DNA of 64,000 nt from Bradyrhizobium symbiodeficiens. GTDB taxonomy: Bacteria > Pseudomonadota > Alphaproteobacteria > Rhizobiales > Xanthobacteraceae. Positions 31,473 to 39,703 of the stretch are shown one piece after another. Positions within the stretch are counted from its first letter, which is position 1. Each line of letters starts with the position of its first letter. The translations under genes were made by a program, and so were the position numbers. The DNA lies in NCBI RefSeq assembly GCF_002266465.3, contig NZ_CP029427.2:3598501-3662500 (forward strand), in the 5' to 3' direction. The notes beneath the pieces are model-generated. The model made no database searches. It worked only from the letters and a program-made list of their open reading frames with translations, and was not told where the DNA came from.

Positions 31473-31637
31473 TTACGGCCAGAGCGAGGGCCGTTCGACC
31501 TTGCGGGCGTTCTCCAAGGTCGACACGAAATACTCATCGCGTTCGCGTTTGAATTTTTCCTGCGTGGCACGGAAGGCGGCGACACGGGCGGCGATCTCGT
31601 CGCGCTCACGGGCTTTGCGTTCTTCGTCTTCGGTCAT
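31473..31637 (-). CDS. small charged helical protein, 54 aa
   Basis: A 54-residue protein made almost wholly of charged helix (TEDEERKARERDEIAARVAAFRATQEKFKRERDEYF), probably coiled coil. The ATG at 31637 has GAGGGG upstream at good spacing; an ATG two codons earlier is too close to it. Function unknown. It is convergent with the secreted protein gene across the terminator. Confidence 0.68.
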   Translation of the reverse strand: MTEDEERKARERDEIAARVAAFRATQEKFKRERDEYFVSTLENARKVERPSLWP

Positions 31638-31876
31638 AGCCATCCCCTCGAGTTTGCTACTGAACCCAAGCACTGCCGCCGCATCATCTTGAGTCGCATT
31701 GACACATCCATTGATGCTCCCGAATGGGGCGTCAATGGGGAGGAGGCATTGCAGGATTGTGATATGCGCGGGTCGGAAAAAATTGCCGAGCGCATCGCGT
31801 TAGCTCTTGATAAGAGCGTCAGCAATCTTGTCGCTTGCGCTCGTTGCTGTCAGGCAAAACGAATCGGGAGTTGCGA

Positions 31877-32638
31877 TTGATTGCATCGGATCTTCAGAGC
31901 GGCGTTGAACGGCTCGGCGAGATGATCGCCGAGGCGAGGGTCATCGTGCCGTTCACCGGCGCCGGCATTTCGACCGAATGCGGCATTCCCGACTTCCGCT
32001 CGCCGGGCGGAATCTGGACGCGCAACCGTCCGATCCCGTTCGACGAGTTTGTCGCGAGCCAGGAGGCGCGGGACGAATCCTGGCGCCGCCGTTTTGCGAT
32101 GGAGGAGGTGTTCGCTGCGGCGAAGCCCGGCCGCGGCCATCGCGCGCTGGCCTCGCTGTACCGCGCCGGCAAGGTTCCCGCCGTCATCACCCAGAACATC
32201 GACAATCTGCACCAGGCCTCCGGCTTCGCCGGCGAGCACGTGATTGAACTCCACGGCAACACCACTTACGCGCGCTGCATCGGATGCGGGCAGGCCTACC
32301 CGCTCGATTGGGTGAGGCATCGCTTCGACGGCGATGGCCTCGCGCCCAACTGCACTGCCTGCGACGAACCGGTGAAGACCGCCACGATCTCCTTCGGCCA
32401 GATGATGCCCGACGATGAAATGCAGCGCGCGACCGCGCTGTCGCAAGCCTGCGATCTCTTCATCGCGATCGGTTCCTCGCTCGTGGTTTGGCCCGCGGCG
32501 GGCTTTCCGATGATGGCGAAGAACGCCGGTGCCCGTCTGGTGATCATCAACCGCGAGCCGACCGAACAGGACGACATTGCCGACCTCGTCATCCACGACG
32601 ACATCGGCGAAGCGCTCGGGCCCTTTGTCGCCAATTGA
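31877..32638 (+). CDS. NAD-dependent protein deacylase, Sir2 family
   Basis: A sirtuin of about 253 residues. Conserved elements: VPFTGAGISTECGIPDFRSPGGIW (NAD site), TQNIDNLH (catalytic region), VIELHGNTTYARC with the catalytic His, a zinc module with CIGC and CTAC pairs, and IAIGSSLVVWPAAGFP. The CxxC spacing and acidic MMPDDEM suit the bacterial class III/U group. The start is taken as TTG at 31877 with GGGAG upstream; no ATG lies at a sensible place. Likely removes acyl groups from lysines in the cytoplasm, for example on acyl-CoA synthetases. Confidence 0.93.
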   Translation: MIASDLQSGVERLGEMIAEARVIVPFTGAGISTECGIPDFRSPGGIWTRNRPIPFDEFVASQEARDESWRRRFAMEEVFAAAKPGRGHRALASLYRAGKVPAVITQNIDNLHQASGFAGEHVIELHGNTTYARCIGCGQAYPLDWVRHRFDGDGLAPNCTACDEPVKTATISFGQMMPDDEMQRATALSQACDLFIAIGSSLVVWPAAGFPMMAKNAGARLVIINREPTEQDDIADLVIHDDIGEALGPFVAN

Positions 32639-32836
32639 GGCGTCAGTTTGATTCGCGGCTGTGCAAGCTGTTCATAGGTTCCGCCGAATCTCTTTTTTGT
32701 CTATGCCTCGCAACCGGGAGTGTTATCTTTTGAGTCGAAAGATTCGCGTCGCGTCCAATTGAGAACATTCTCTTAAGACGCGTGATTCGAGCCCCGCCGA
32801 TGTGGCGGGTTGCATGGCAGTGTGGGGTCCGGGGTT

Positions 32837-33499
32837 ATGGGGTCGTCGGACGGATTTGAGTCCAAGAAGCTCGGGGTTCCCGGGCAGGGAGTCTCGCCCG
32901 GGCGGATCGCGCCGGGCGAACACGGCGGTGCCGGTCGCGACAGCGCGCTCAGTCCGTTCAGCGGGTTGGGGGAGGCCAGCGCCAATCTCGTCGAAGTCCA
33001 CGGCGTCATCAAATGGTTCGACGCCTCCAAAGGCTACGGCTTCATCGTTCCCGACAACGGCTGGCCGGACGTGCTCCTGCACGTTACCGTGCTTAGGCGC
33101 GACGGCTTCCAGACCGCTTATGAGGGTGCCCGCATCGTCGTCGAGTGCATCCAGCGCGCCAAAGGTTACCAGGCGTTCCGCGTGGTCTCGATGGACGAGT
33201 CGACCGCGATCCATCCGGCGCAGATGCTGCCGCCGCGCACCCATGTCACGGTCACCGCGACCAGCGGGCTGGAACGGGCCCAGGTCAAATGGTTCAACCG
33301 GCTGCGCGGCTTCGGCTTCCTGACCTGCGGCGAGGGCACGCCCGACATCTTCGTCCACATGGAGACGCTGCGCCGCTTCGGCATGACCGAGCTCAGGCCC
33401 GGTCAATATGTCCTGGTCCGCTTCGGGCCCGGCTCCAAGGGCATGATGGCGGCCGAGATCCATCCCGAGACCGGTTCGCCGGGATTGCAGTCGCACTAA
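32837..33499 (+). CDS. protein with two cold-shock domains
   Basis: A 220-residue protein with a ~55-residue Gly-rich front and two cold-shock domains. Each has the RNP1-like core: IKWFDASKGYGFIVPDNG...VLLHVTVL (residues ~58-120) and VKWFNRLRGFGFLTCGEG...IFVHMETL (residues ~145-205). Double-CSD proteins of this build are typical of Rhizobiales and bind single-stranded nucleic acid. The ATG at 32837 has GGGGTCCGGGG before it; an earlier in-frame codon at 32810 is possible. The DUF192 gene follows 135 bases later. Confidence 0.93.
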   Translation: MGSSDGFESKKLGVPGQGVSPGRIAPGEHGGAGRDSALSPFSGLGEASANLVEVHGVIKWFDASKGYGFIVPDNGWPDVLLHVTVLRRDGFQTAYEGARIVVECIQRAKGYQAFRVVSMDESTAIHPAQMLPPRTHVTVTATSGLERAQVKWFNRLRGFGFLTCGEGTPDIFVHMETLRRFGMTELRPGQYVLVRFGPGSKGMMAAEIHPETGSPGLQSH

Positions 33500-33634
33500 G
33501 CGCGACGCATCTCGGGCTCTGGCTTTCATTTCCCGCAATCGTGAGCAAGGGCGCGCTGGCAGGCCGGTGCGGCTCTGGATTTTCCGGCGACTGCCGCGTA
33601 AGGACTGGTCCAGTCCCACGCCTCGAGTGCCCCC

Positions 33635-34120
33635 ATGAATCCTGATCGTAAGGCTGTCTGGTCCGCTCTGAAGGGCTGGCTTGCCGCCGTCCTCGTCATC
33701 GCCGGCTGTGCGGTTGCCGGCGCGCCCGTCAGCGCCGCCAGCTTCCAGCCGCTCGAGATCGTCACCAAGAACGGCGTGCAGGTGTTCTCGGTGGAGGTGG
33801 CGACGACCGAGGAGGAGAAACGGACCGGTCTGATGTACCGCAAGGAGCTGGCGGACGGCAAAGGCATGCTGTTCGACTTCAATCCCGAGCAGGAGGTGTC
33901 GATGTGGATGAAGAACACCTATGTCTCGCTGGACATGATCTTCATCGGTGCCGACGGCCGCATCCTGCGCATCGCCGAGAATACCGAGCCGATGTCGACC
34001 AAGATCATCTCGTCCCGCGGGCCTGCCCGGGCCGTGCTGGAGGTGGTGGCGGGAACGGCGCAGAAATACGGCATCCGGCCCGGCGACCGCGTCGGCCATC
34101 CGCTGTTCGGCAGCAAATAA
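33635..34120 (+). CDS. DUF192 family exported protein
   Basis: A 161-residue protein with an N-terminal signal (AVLVIAGCAVAGAPVSA) and a DUF192 domain: FSVEVATTEEEKRTGLMYRKELADGKGMLFDF, VSMWMKNTYVSLDMIFIGADGRI and IRPGDRV. The family is often exported and of unknown function. It lies between the double cold-shock protein and tRNA-Pro. Confidence 0.93.
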   Translation: MNPDRKAVWSALKGWLAAVLVIAGCAVAGAPVSAASFQPLEIVTKNGVQVFSVEVATTEEEKRTGLMYRKELADGKGMLFDFNPEQEVSMWMKNTYVSLDMIFIGADGRILRIAENTEPMSTKIISSRGPARAVLEVVAGTAQKYGIRPGDRVGHPLFGSK

Positions 34121-34182
34121 GACCCGCCGGTCAGCCTTGCTGGCCGCTTTGGAAGCGTGTATCGACGGGCTCGCCGGACATT

Positions 34183-34259
34183 CGGGGTATAGCGCAGCCT
34201 GGTAGCGCGGCAGTTTTGGGTACTGCAGGTCGTTGGTTCGAATCCAGCTGCCCCGACCA
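34183..34259 (+). tRNA. tRNA-Pro (anticodon TGG)
   Basis: Acceptor CGGGGTA pairs with TGCCCCG; D-arm with AGCGCAGCCTGGTAGCGC, anticodon loop TTTTGGGT, T-arm GGTTCGAATCC, discriminator A and encoded CCA. All stems pair. Confidence 0.97.
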
Positions 34260-34460
34260 GTCCCGGGGTTGAATCCCTTTCATTTTCTTCGAGATTTCGA
34301 CCCGGGCAGCATGTTGCCCGGCGCGCCACCGCTTGTGCGTCAGGCTCGGAGATCCGGCCGAGGGGCGCAAATCCAGCGCCTGCTTCGACCGCCCGCCGCG
34401 TTGAAGGAGAGGGCGCGCGATCGACGCGACGCCCGATATCTGGTCCAGGGCGAGGTCTTC

Positions 34461-34835
34461 ATGTCGATCAGTGCGATTGCTTCGGCCAGTGCAACGGTGA
34501 CGTCGTCCCCTTCGGCCGCCACGACGCCGGCTTCCACGGCTTCCACGACGTCGGCGGCATCGGCGGCATCGTCGACGTCGGAGACGTCGTCCTCGCAATC
34601 GGCGGGCGGCAGCGCGGGATCGGGTGGCGGCGGCTCGGCCAAGACCATTGTCAGCGAGGTCTCCATCACCCTCGACGGGGTCACCACCACGACGATTACC
34701 TACTCCGACGGTACCACCGAGGTGCAGACTTCGGCGAGCGCGCAAGACGGTCAGGGCAGTCAGTCGGGACAGACCTACAACGCGCAAGGCGGGCTTCAAG
34801 GCAGCGGCCAGACGGCGTCCAGCGCCGGCTTCTGA
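34461..34835 (+). CDS. Ser/Thr/Ala-rich low-complexity protein
   Basis: A 124-residue protein of very biased composition: Ser/Ala/Thr repeats (residues 1-55), a Gly-rich hinge, a short structured segment (TIVSEVSITLDGVTTTTITYSDGTTEVQTSAS) and a Gln/Gly/Ser tail. GAGG lies eight bases before the ATG. The bias suggests a disordered or surface protein, though no signal peptide is visible. Function unknown. Similar Ser/Thr-rich frames occur in Bradyrhizobium genomes. Confidence 0.7.
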   Translation: MSISAIASASATVTSSPSAATTPASTASTTSAASAASSTSETSSSQSAGGSAGSGGGGSAKTIVSEVSITLDGVTTTTITYSDGTTEVQTSASAQDGQGSQSGQTYNAQGGLQGSGQTASSAGF

Positions 34836-35493
34836 GGGACCCCGGTCAGAATAACCAAGGCTTCATCGAACCTTTGGCTGTCGCCATAGACATATGTATG
34901 TTGGGGATTTCAGCGCCCAATGTCTAAACGGACGCCGCCAAGCGATGATATTCCGCTTGCGCGGCGTTGCGCTTTTCCAGGTCTCGTTTTTTCGTGTCGC
35001 TTTTTGGGATCCGGCCGATCAGCTGGAAGCGTACCAGCCGAGCGGGAATGGCAGCAGCGGCCATATCCCGTGGTTGTCGTTGGCGGCTTTCGGCTGTTGC
35101 GCTGACGTCCTCGCGATTGGCACAGGAGGTGTCGATGCCAGCGCCAGGCGCAGACGTTCACATTGCAAATTCATTGTGGTCGCCCTGACGAATCGTCTCG
35201 AAATTCAACTTACAAAATCGGACGTCAGCTCAATCAATTAGCTACGCGCCCAGATGGCGCGGTCATTCTCAAATCGTGCGTGCATTCTAGGTAATTCGGC
35301 GGCGGCTTTCAACCGATCTCGGCTCCAGGCCGGGAGAGGTAAGGTTGACCGGTTAGGTTAAGGACGAGCGGTTGTTGCGGCCGCTTCGGCGATCGTTATC
35401 AGATCGATTCCGGCTCGCGATGGGCTGCCTGAACTTCGTGCTCAGACACGGTGACGGTTCGTCGCAGCGCGCGTATCCTGTGAGTTCTGCGTC
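34836..35493. other. long intergenic region carrying the second small-RNA copy
   Basis: About 660 bases without a protein gene I can support. The left part carries the candidate small RNA (34902-34992); the remainder has only a CGGTTAGGTTAA box near 35352, also seen near 30073. Confidence 0.5.
34902..34992 (+). ncRNA. candidate small RNA, copy 2 of a two-copy family
   Basis: Starts GGGGATTTCAGCGCCCAAT, then a stem ACGCCGC-AAGCG / CGCTT-GCGGCGT with ATATTCCG at the loop edge, then TGCGCTTTTCC and a further TTTTTT at 34987-34992. The upstream block CATCGAACCTTT stands at the same distance from TGGGG as in copy 1 (28803-28880, minus strand). The spacer bases differ while the landmarks are kept, the pattern expected for a functional RNA gene pair. 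Confidence 0.65.
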
Positions 35494-35688
35494 ATGTCCT
35501 TAGATCGCAACTTCAAAACCACCGGTCCGCAATCGAGCTGGAGCGAGATCTGGCACCTCTGGACCGTGATCGTGCCCCGCCGCTCGATCAACGGACAGCT
35601 CGTGGTCGGCAAGGTCTGGCGCCGCCACGACGGCCGCGACTGGATCTACAAGAAATTCACTGAGTTCGATGGCGAAGAAGCCGCCTGA
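35494..35688 (+). CDS. conserved hypothetical protein, 64 aa
   Basis: A compact protein rich in Trp (SSWSEIWHLWTVIVPRRSINGQLVVGKVWRRHDGRDWIYKKF). I recall close relatives across Bradyrhizobium but no functional name. No signal or membrane segment; the basic-aromatic make-up may suit nucleic-acid or membrane-surface binding. It faces the convergent eRF1-like gene about 90 bases away. Confidence 0.75.
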   Translation: MSLDRNFKTTGPQSSWSEIWHLWTVIVPRRSINGQLVVGKVWRRHDGRDWIYKKFTEFDGEEAA

Positions 35689-35776
35689 AGCGCGATGAGC
35701 TCGGTATGAGCCATCATGGCGCCCTGGGCTATTGCTGAGGCCGTGCGGCCCCAGCCCGCGTGTCGTTTTCCCCAGC

Positions 35777-36175
35777 CTATCCCGGCGCCTGCACACGCGG
35801 CAGCGGCAGCTTGAAGTGACGTTTCGCATAGGCGACGATTTCGGCGTCCGAGGGATGATCGGCGGCTTCCACCGCGGCAATCCGCTTGGCGATATCGGGT
35901 GCGCTCGCGCGAATGTGGCTGGCAAGCTCCGTCTTTGCGCTGGCCGGACCGATGATGAGGATCTCACCGGCATCGGCCAGGGCTTTGGTCACCTCGCCGT
36001 AGAACGCCTTGTCAGGGGCGGCATGGCCGCTGCCGATTGCGTTGGCCTTGTGATGAAGGTGACGCGTCGCCAGTTGCGGATGCAACGTGATTTCGTCCGA
36101 GCCGCTCAAGCCGAGATGGAAGATCCTGGCCTGCGAATGGTCGATCCATACCACGGCGTGAAAATGAGAGGGCAT
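35777..36175 (-). CDS. eRF1/Pelota domain 3-like protein ('translational machinery protein')
   Basis: A 132-residue protein starting with HFHAVVWIDHSQARIFHLGLSG and with LIIGPASAKTELASHIRASAPDIAKRIAAVEAADHPSDAEIVAYAKRHF, the L7Ae-like fold corresponding to the C-terminal domain of archaeal/eukaryotic release factors (a baeRF-type protein). In Rhizobiales these are usually annotated as translational machinery protein. The ribosomal role in bacteria is unproven; a host-stress or ribosome-rescue role is possible. Confidence 0.82.
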   Translation of the reverse strand: MPSHFHAVVWIDHSQARIFHLGLSGSDEITLHPQLATRHLHHKANAIGSGHAAPDKAFYGEVTKALADAGEILIIGPASAKTELASHIRASAPDIAKRIAAVEAADHPSDAEIVAYAKRHFKLPLPRVQAPG

Positions 36176-36343
36176 GTGCTTTTGGCCTTGTCCGAGAGGA
36201 GGCCGCCGGTGCGGCAGCGCGTGTCATGACGACACTAGGCCGGCCGCCACCGCCTCTGGTTGACCCAAGTCAACCAGTCTTTGTCAATCGATCTGCGCCG
36301 ATGGCGATTGAAGGGGGCGCTGCAACCGGCAGGCGTTCCCGGC

Positions 36344-37519
36344 TCAGGCCGCCTTCGTCGCGGCTGCCGCAGGCTTGGGTGGCGGTGGCTTGAGCGGCTT
36401 GTCCTGCTTCTTCGACCACGAAATGTAATAGGCCACCGTCGTCATGATCGCGATGCCGGCGATGCTGACGAAGATCTGTGCGAGCAGCGAGCCGGAGCTC
36501 ATCGACAGCTCGAAATGGCCGACGAAGGACAGGAACACGCCGACGCAGAACACGGCGAGCGATTGCTGGCCGCAGACGATCAGGGGATCGAACACCTTCC
36601 ATTCCAGCCCCGGCCATTCCTTGGGCACGAAGCGGATCACCAGGATCACGATCACGACGAAATGCAGGAAGCGGTAGGGCGCGAGGTTGGTCTTGTCGTT
36701 CGGGTTGAAGGCCGAGAACAGCCACTCCGGGAACAGCCCGCCCAAGGCCGGGAAGCGGCCGGCCATGGTCATCACCAGCGCGAACAGCATGTAACCGAGG
36801 CACAGCCACAGCGTGACCGGCGCATTGATCAAACCCATCGAACGCCGCGCGCCGCCCATCGCACACCAGGCGCCGAACACGAACAGCACCTGCCAGCAAT
36901 ACGGGTTGAAGTACCACTGGCCGGCCGGATAGGCGGTCAAATTCCAGCCGAAATGGCGCGCCGTCAGCCACAGCACGATCGACAGCCCCATCGTCAAATC
37001 GGGCTTGCGCAGCATGAACCAGAGCACCGGCGGAAACAGGCCCATCAGCACGATGTAGAGCGGCAGCACGTCGAGATTGAGCGGCTTGAAGCGCAGGAAC
37101 AAGCCCTGGCGCAGCGTCTCGGTGGCGTTGTCCACGAGGCCGGCGACGTTGAACTCGTTGATCATCTCGCTATCGCCGAAACGCAGCGCCAGATAGCTGA
37201 TCGAGGCGATATAGATCACGAATAGGATGATGTGGGCGACGTAGAGTTGCCAGACCCGCTTGGTCAACCTGGTGGCGCCGACCAGGAAGCCGCGGTCCAG
37301 CATCATCCGGGCATAGACGAACGAGGCGGTATAGCCGGAGATGAACACGAACAGGTCGGCGGCGTCGGAAAAGCCGTAGTTGCGCGTCGTCACCCAGTTC
37401 ACGACGTTGTCGGGAATGTGGTCGAGGAAGATCGCCCAGTTCGCGACGCCGCGAAACAGGTCGAGCCGGAGGTCACGGCCTTTTTCAGGAAGCGTGGCGT
37501 TGATGTTCAGGAAGGCCAT
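36344..37519 (-). CDS. opgC: OpgC family membrane protein
   Basis: A 391-residue polytopic protein of the OpgC/acyltransferase-3-like family, which in other Rhizobiales succinylates periplasmic (cyclic) glucans. It starts with EKGRDLRLDLFRGVANWAIFLDHIPDNVVNWVTTRNYGFSDAADLFVFISGYTA, containing the family Arg and His residues near the membrane; about ten helices follow and the tail is Pro/Lys/Ala-rich. The ATG at 37519 begins the conserved part. It acts in the inner membrane. Substituent and glucan cannot be told. Confidence 0.93.
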   Translation of the reverse strand: MAFLNINATLPEKGRDLRLDLFRGVANWAIFLDHIPDNVVNWVTTRNYGFSDAADLFVFISGYTASFVYARMMLDRGFLVGATRLTKRVWQLYVAHIILFVIYIASISYLALRFGDSEMINEFNVAGLVDNATETLRQGLFLRFKPLNLDVLPLYIVLMGLFPPVLWFMLRKPDLTMGLSIVLWLTARHFGWNLTAYPAGQWYFNPYCWQVLFVFGAWCAMGGARRSMGLINAPVTLWLCLGYMLFALVMTMAGRFPALGGLFPEWLFSAFNPNDKTNLAPYRFLHFVVIVILVIRFVPKEWPGLEWKVFDPLIVCGQQSLAVFCVGVFLSFVGHFELSMSSGSLLAQIFVSIAGIAIMTTVAYYISWSKKQDKPLKPPPPKPAAAATKAA

Positions 37520-37772
37520 GCGACGGAAGCTCTCGAAGGGGACGGATACGCCGAGGTCGGCGAGGTGGTGCCGCCGGGCGGGACCCCGGCGCGGAAGGCG
37601 GGTACGCAATTGTCACGGTGCAGCATAATGACTATACCGTCGGGGAGGGTGCCAGGGCCGGAATCACCGATCAGTTCCCGACCGGTGTCTCTATACTATG
37701 CCCGCGGTTTCCACCAACTGCCACCGTGACGCACCGAAATCGAACGAAAAGACGAAGAGGCCCGGATCACCC

Positions 37773-38078
37773 ATGACCGCACGCATTTTCAAGCCCGCCA
37801 AGAACGCGATGCAATCCGGCCGGTCCAAGACGAAGGAATGGCAGCTCGACTACGAGCCGGAGCAGCCCCGTTCGGTCGAGCCGCTGATGGGCTGGACCTC
37901 GTCCGGCGACATGAAGCAGCAGATCACGCTGCACTTCCACAGCAAGGAAGAGGCGGTCGCCTATTGCGAGCGCAAGGGCATCGCCTACCAGGTCATCGAG
38001 CCCCAGGATTCGATCCGCCGGCCGGTCGCCTATGCCGATAATTTCTCGTTCCGCCGCGGCGAGCCCTGGACGCATTGA
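37773..38078 (+). CDS. ETC complex I subunit (NDUFS4-like)
   Basis: A 101-residue protein of the alphaproteobacterial NDUFS4/18 kDa subunit family that joins NADH dehydrogenase at its peripheral arm. Visible motifs: ARIFKPAKNAMQSGRSKTKEWQLDYEP, MGWTSSGDMKQQITLHFHSKEEAVAYCERKGIAYQV and NFSFRRGEPWTH. The ATG at 37773 fits the family start. It stands alone, away from the nuo operon, as is usual. Confidence 0.95.
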   Translation: MTARIFKPAKNAMQSGRSKTKEWQLDYEPEQPRSVEPLMGWTSSGDMKQQITLHFHSKEEAVAYCERKGIAYQVIEPQDSIRRPVAYADNFSFRRGEPWTH

Positions 38079-38181
38079 GGGGCTGACCGAGCCAGAGACG
38101 CCCCGGTTTCGGTTGACGTGCATCAACTCTACCGCGTGAGGCCGGGCTTATATGGGCCGGCATTTGGCGGAAGGGTCAAAG

Positions 38182-38412
38182 ATGCGGCGCAACTTCACGC
38201 TGCCCGAGCTTGAGGTCATGTTGAATGGCCTCGAGGAGGGCGCCATTCACGATCTGCCGCGAGGCGATTACGAGCGCCTGATTGGCGAGAATGATGTAGC
38301 CGTTGGGCGTTTGCGCAATTTTGCAAGGGGGCATAACTGCGTCGCCAGCTTTGCGGATGGCACCATAGCTTTCCGGAAGCGCCTTGCGGCGCGCGAAGCC
38401 AGCCGCGAATAA
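38182..38412 (+). CDS. hypothetical protein, 76 aa
   Basis: A small soluble protein (RRNFTLPELEVMLNGLEEGAIHDLPRGDYERLIGENDVAVGRLRNFARGHNC) with helical character. GGAAGGG lies at a good distance before the ATG at 38182. No domain is recognised. An Lrp/AsnC regulator follows 187 bases later. Confidence 0.62.
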   Translation: MRRNFTLPELEVMLNGLEEGAIHDLPRGDYERLIGENDVAVGRLRNFARGHNCVASFADGTIAFRKRLAAREASRE

Positions 38413-38599
38413 GCGCCCTATAGCCAGGCCGCGATTTGCCGGCGCATTCCGGAAGCGCAGCGGTCGGCAGCATCTCTATGCGCGCCTGGTGTCGACAGCT
38501 GAGCCGAACTGTTCCGCCGATGTCCTGGAAAGCCCTTGGCGCCAATTCCGCCTCGTGCTTCGCTGCCTCCCGTGACCAGATCAAGGGCGAGGTGGGGGG

Positions 38600-39091
38600 A
38601 TGGCCGGGCGGGACCAGCTCGATGGCATCGATCTGAAGATCTTATCCGAGCTGCAGCAGGACGGGCGTATCCGCAACAACGAGCTGGCGCTGCGCGTCGG
38701 CGTGTCGGCGCCGAACTGCCTGCGCCGGCTGAAATCGCTGTTCAGCCGCGGCGTGATCCGGGCGGTGCGAGCCGTCATCGACGAGCGGCGGCTCGGGTAT
38801 GAGGTGGTGTCGTTCGTCTCGATCCAGCTTGGCAGCCAGGCGCAACCGGTGCTCGAGGCGTTCGAGAGCTCGATTGCCGCGATCCCGCGCATCCAGCAGT
38901 GCTGGCGGATTTCTGGCGACACCGATTATCTCCTCAAATGCGTGGCGCCGAGCGTCGAGAGCATGCGCCAGCAGCTGCTGCATTTCGCAGCGATGCCTGA
39001 CGTGAAGAACGTCCGGAGCTTCCCGGTGCTCGGCGTCGCAAAGGACGTGCCGCTGCCGTTGCAGGAGGTCGTCGCGGCGACTGCAGGATAG
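38600..39091 (+). CDS. Lrp/AsnC family transcriptional regulator
   Basis: A 163-residue regulator: HTH at residues ~8-55 (LDGIDLKILSELQQDGRIRNNELALRVGVSAPNCLRRLKSLFSRGVIR) and an AsnC/RAM ligand domain (residues ~70-155, VSFVSIQLGSQAQPVLEAFESSIAAIPRIQQCWRISGDTDYLLKC). GAGGTGGGGG precedes the ATG. Such proteins sense amino acids and often control catabolic or export genes; no divergent target is adjacent. Confidence 0.95.
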   Translation: MAGRDQLDGIDLKILSELQQDGRIRNNELALRVGVSAPNCLRRLKSLFSRGVIRAVRAVIDERRLGYEVVSFVSIQLGSQAQPVLEAFESSIAAIPRIQQCWRISGDTDYLLKCVAPSVESMRQQLLHFAAMPDVKNVRSFPVLGVAKDVPLPLQEVVAATAG

Positions 39092-39308
39092 GGAATCCGA
39101 ACACTCCCCCGGCGACAACCGAAATATCGGTAATCCGAATTATTATACATTAGTAAGTCACGTAACTGTGACATGTGAACCGGGAAGCCCTGCAATGCGG
39201 GGAGCCGTGATTGCCGGTTCTCGTGTGCCGCCTAGATGCGAGGTGCGAACCTCAGCGTGTTGGCATGCCGAGGCCTCCTTTGTGGGACCCTTTAGCAGGA
39301 AAGACACC

Positions 39309-39605
39309 ATGACATCGATCTCGAAAACGTTTGTCGCATCCGCTGCGATGCTGTTTGCATCTGCGTTCCTCATCATGGCTGCGCCGGCCGCGCAGGCGGA
39401 GGAGTACTGCATCACCAACGGTGCCCAGGCCGCTCACGGCTGCGGCTATCCGACGATGGAAGCCTGCCGGGCCGCGGCCGGCGGCATCGGCGGCATTTGC
39501 TCGCAGAGCGCTGGCGCGAAGACCTCGAACGATGCATTGGCCTATCAGCCCAAGCGGTCGCAATCGCGCAAGCTCCGACCGGGTGGGCAGACCAACTCGA
39601 ACTGA
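39309..39605 (+). CDS. DUF3551 family secreted protein
   Basis: A 98-residue protein with a signal peptide (FVASAAMLFASAFLIMAAPAAQA) and the DUF3551 Cys pattern: EEYCITNG...GCGYPTMEACRAAAGGIGGICSQS, four Cys likely forming two disulfides. DUF3551 is a large Bradyrhizobium family of unknown role. The upstream spacer (39120-39175) is AT-rich and holds a GTCAC...GTGAC inverted repeat that may be an operator. Confidence 0.88.
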   Translation: MTSISKTFVASAAMLFASAFLIMAAPAAQAEEYCITNGAQAAHGCGYPTMEACRAAAGGIGGICSQSAGAKTSNDALAYQPKRSQSRKLRPGGQTNSN

Positions 39606-39703
39606 CGTTGCAATCTGGACCGGCTCAGGGACGTAGCGGCCTCCGGGATCCATCTCGGGGCCGCCATCCATGATGGACGCGCAAGGTGCCGCTGGCTCGC
39701 GCC

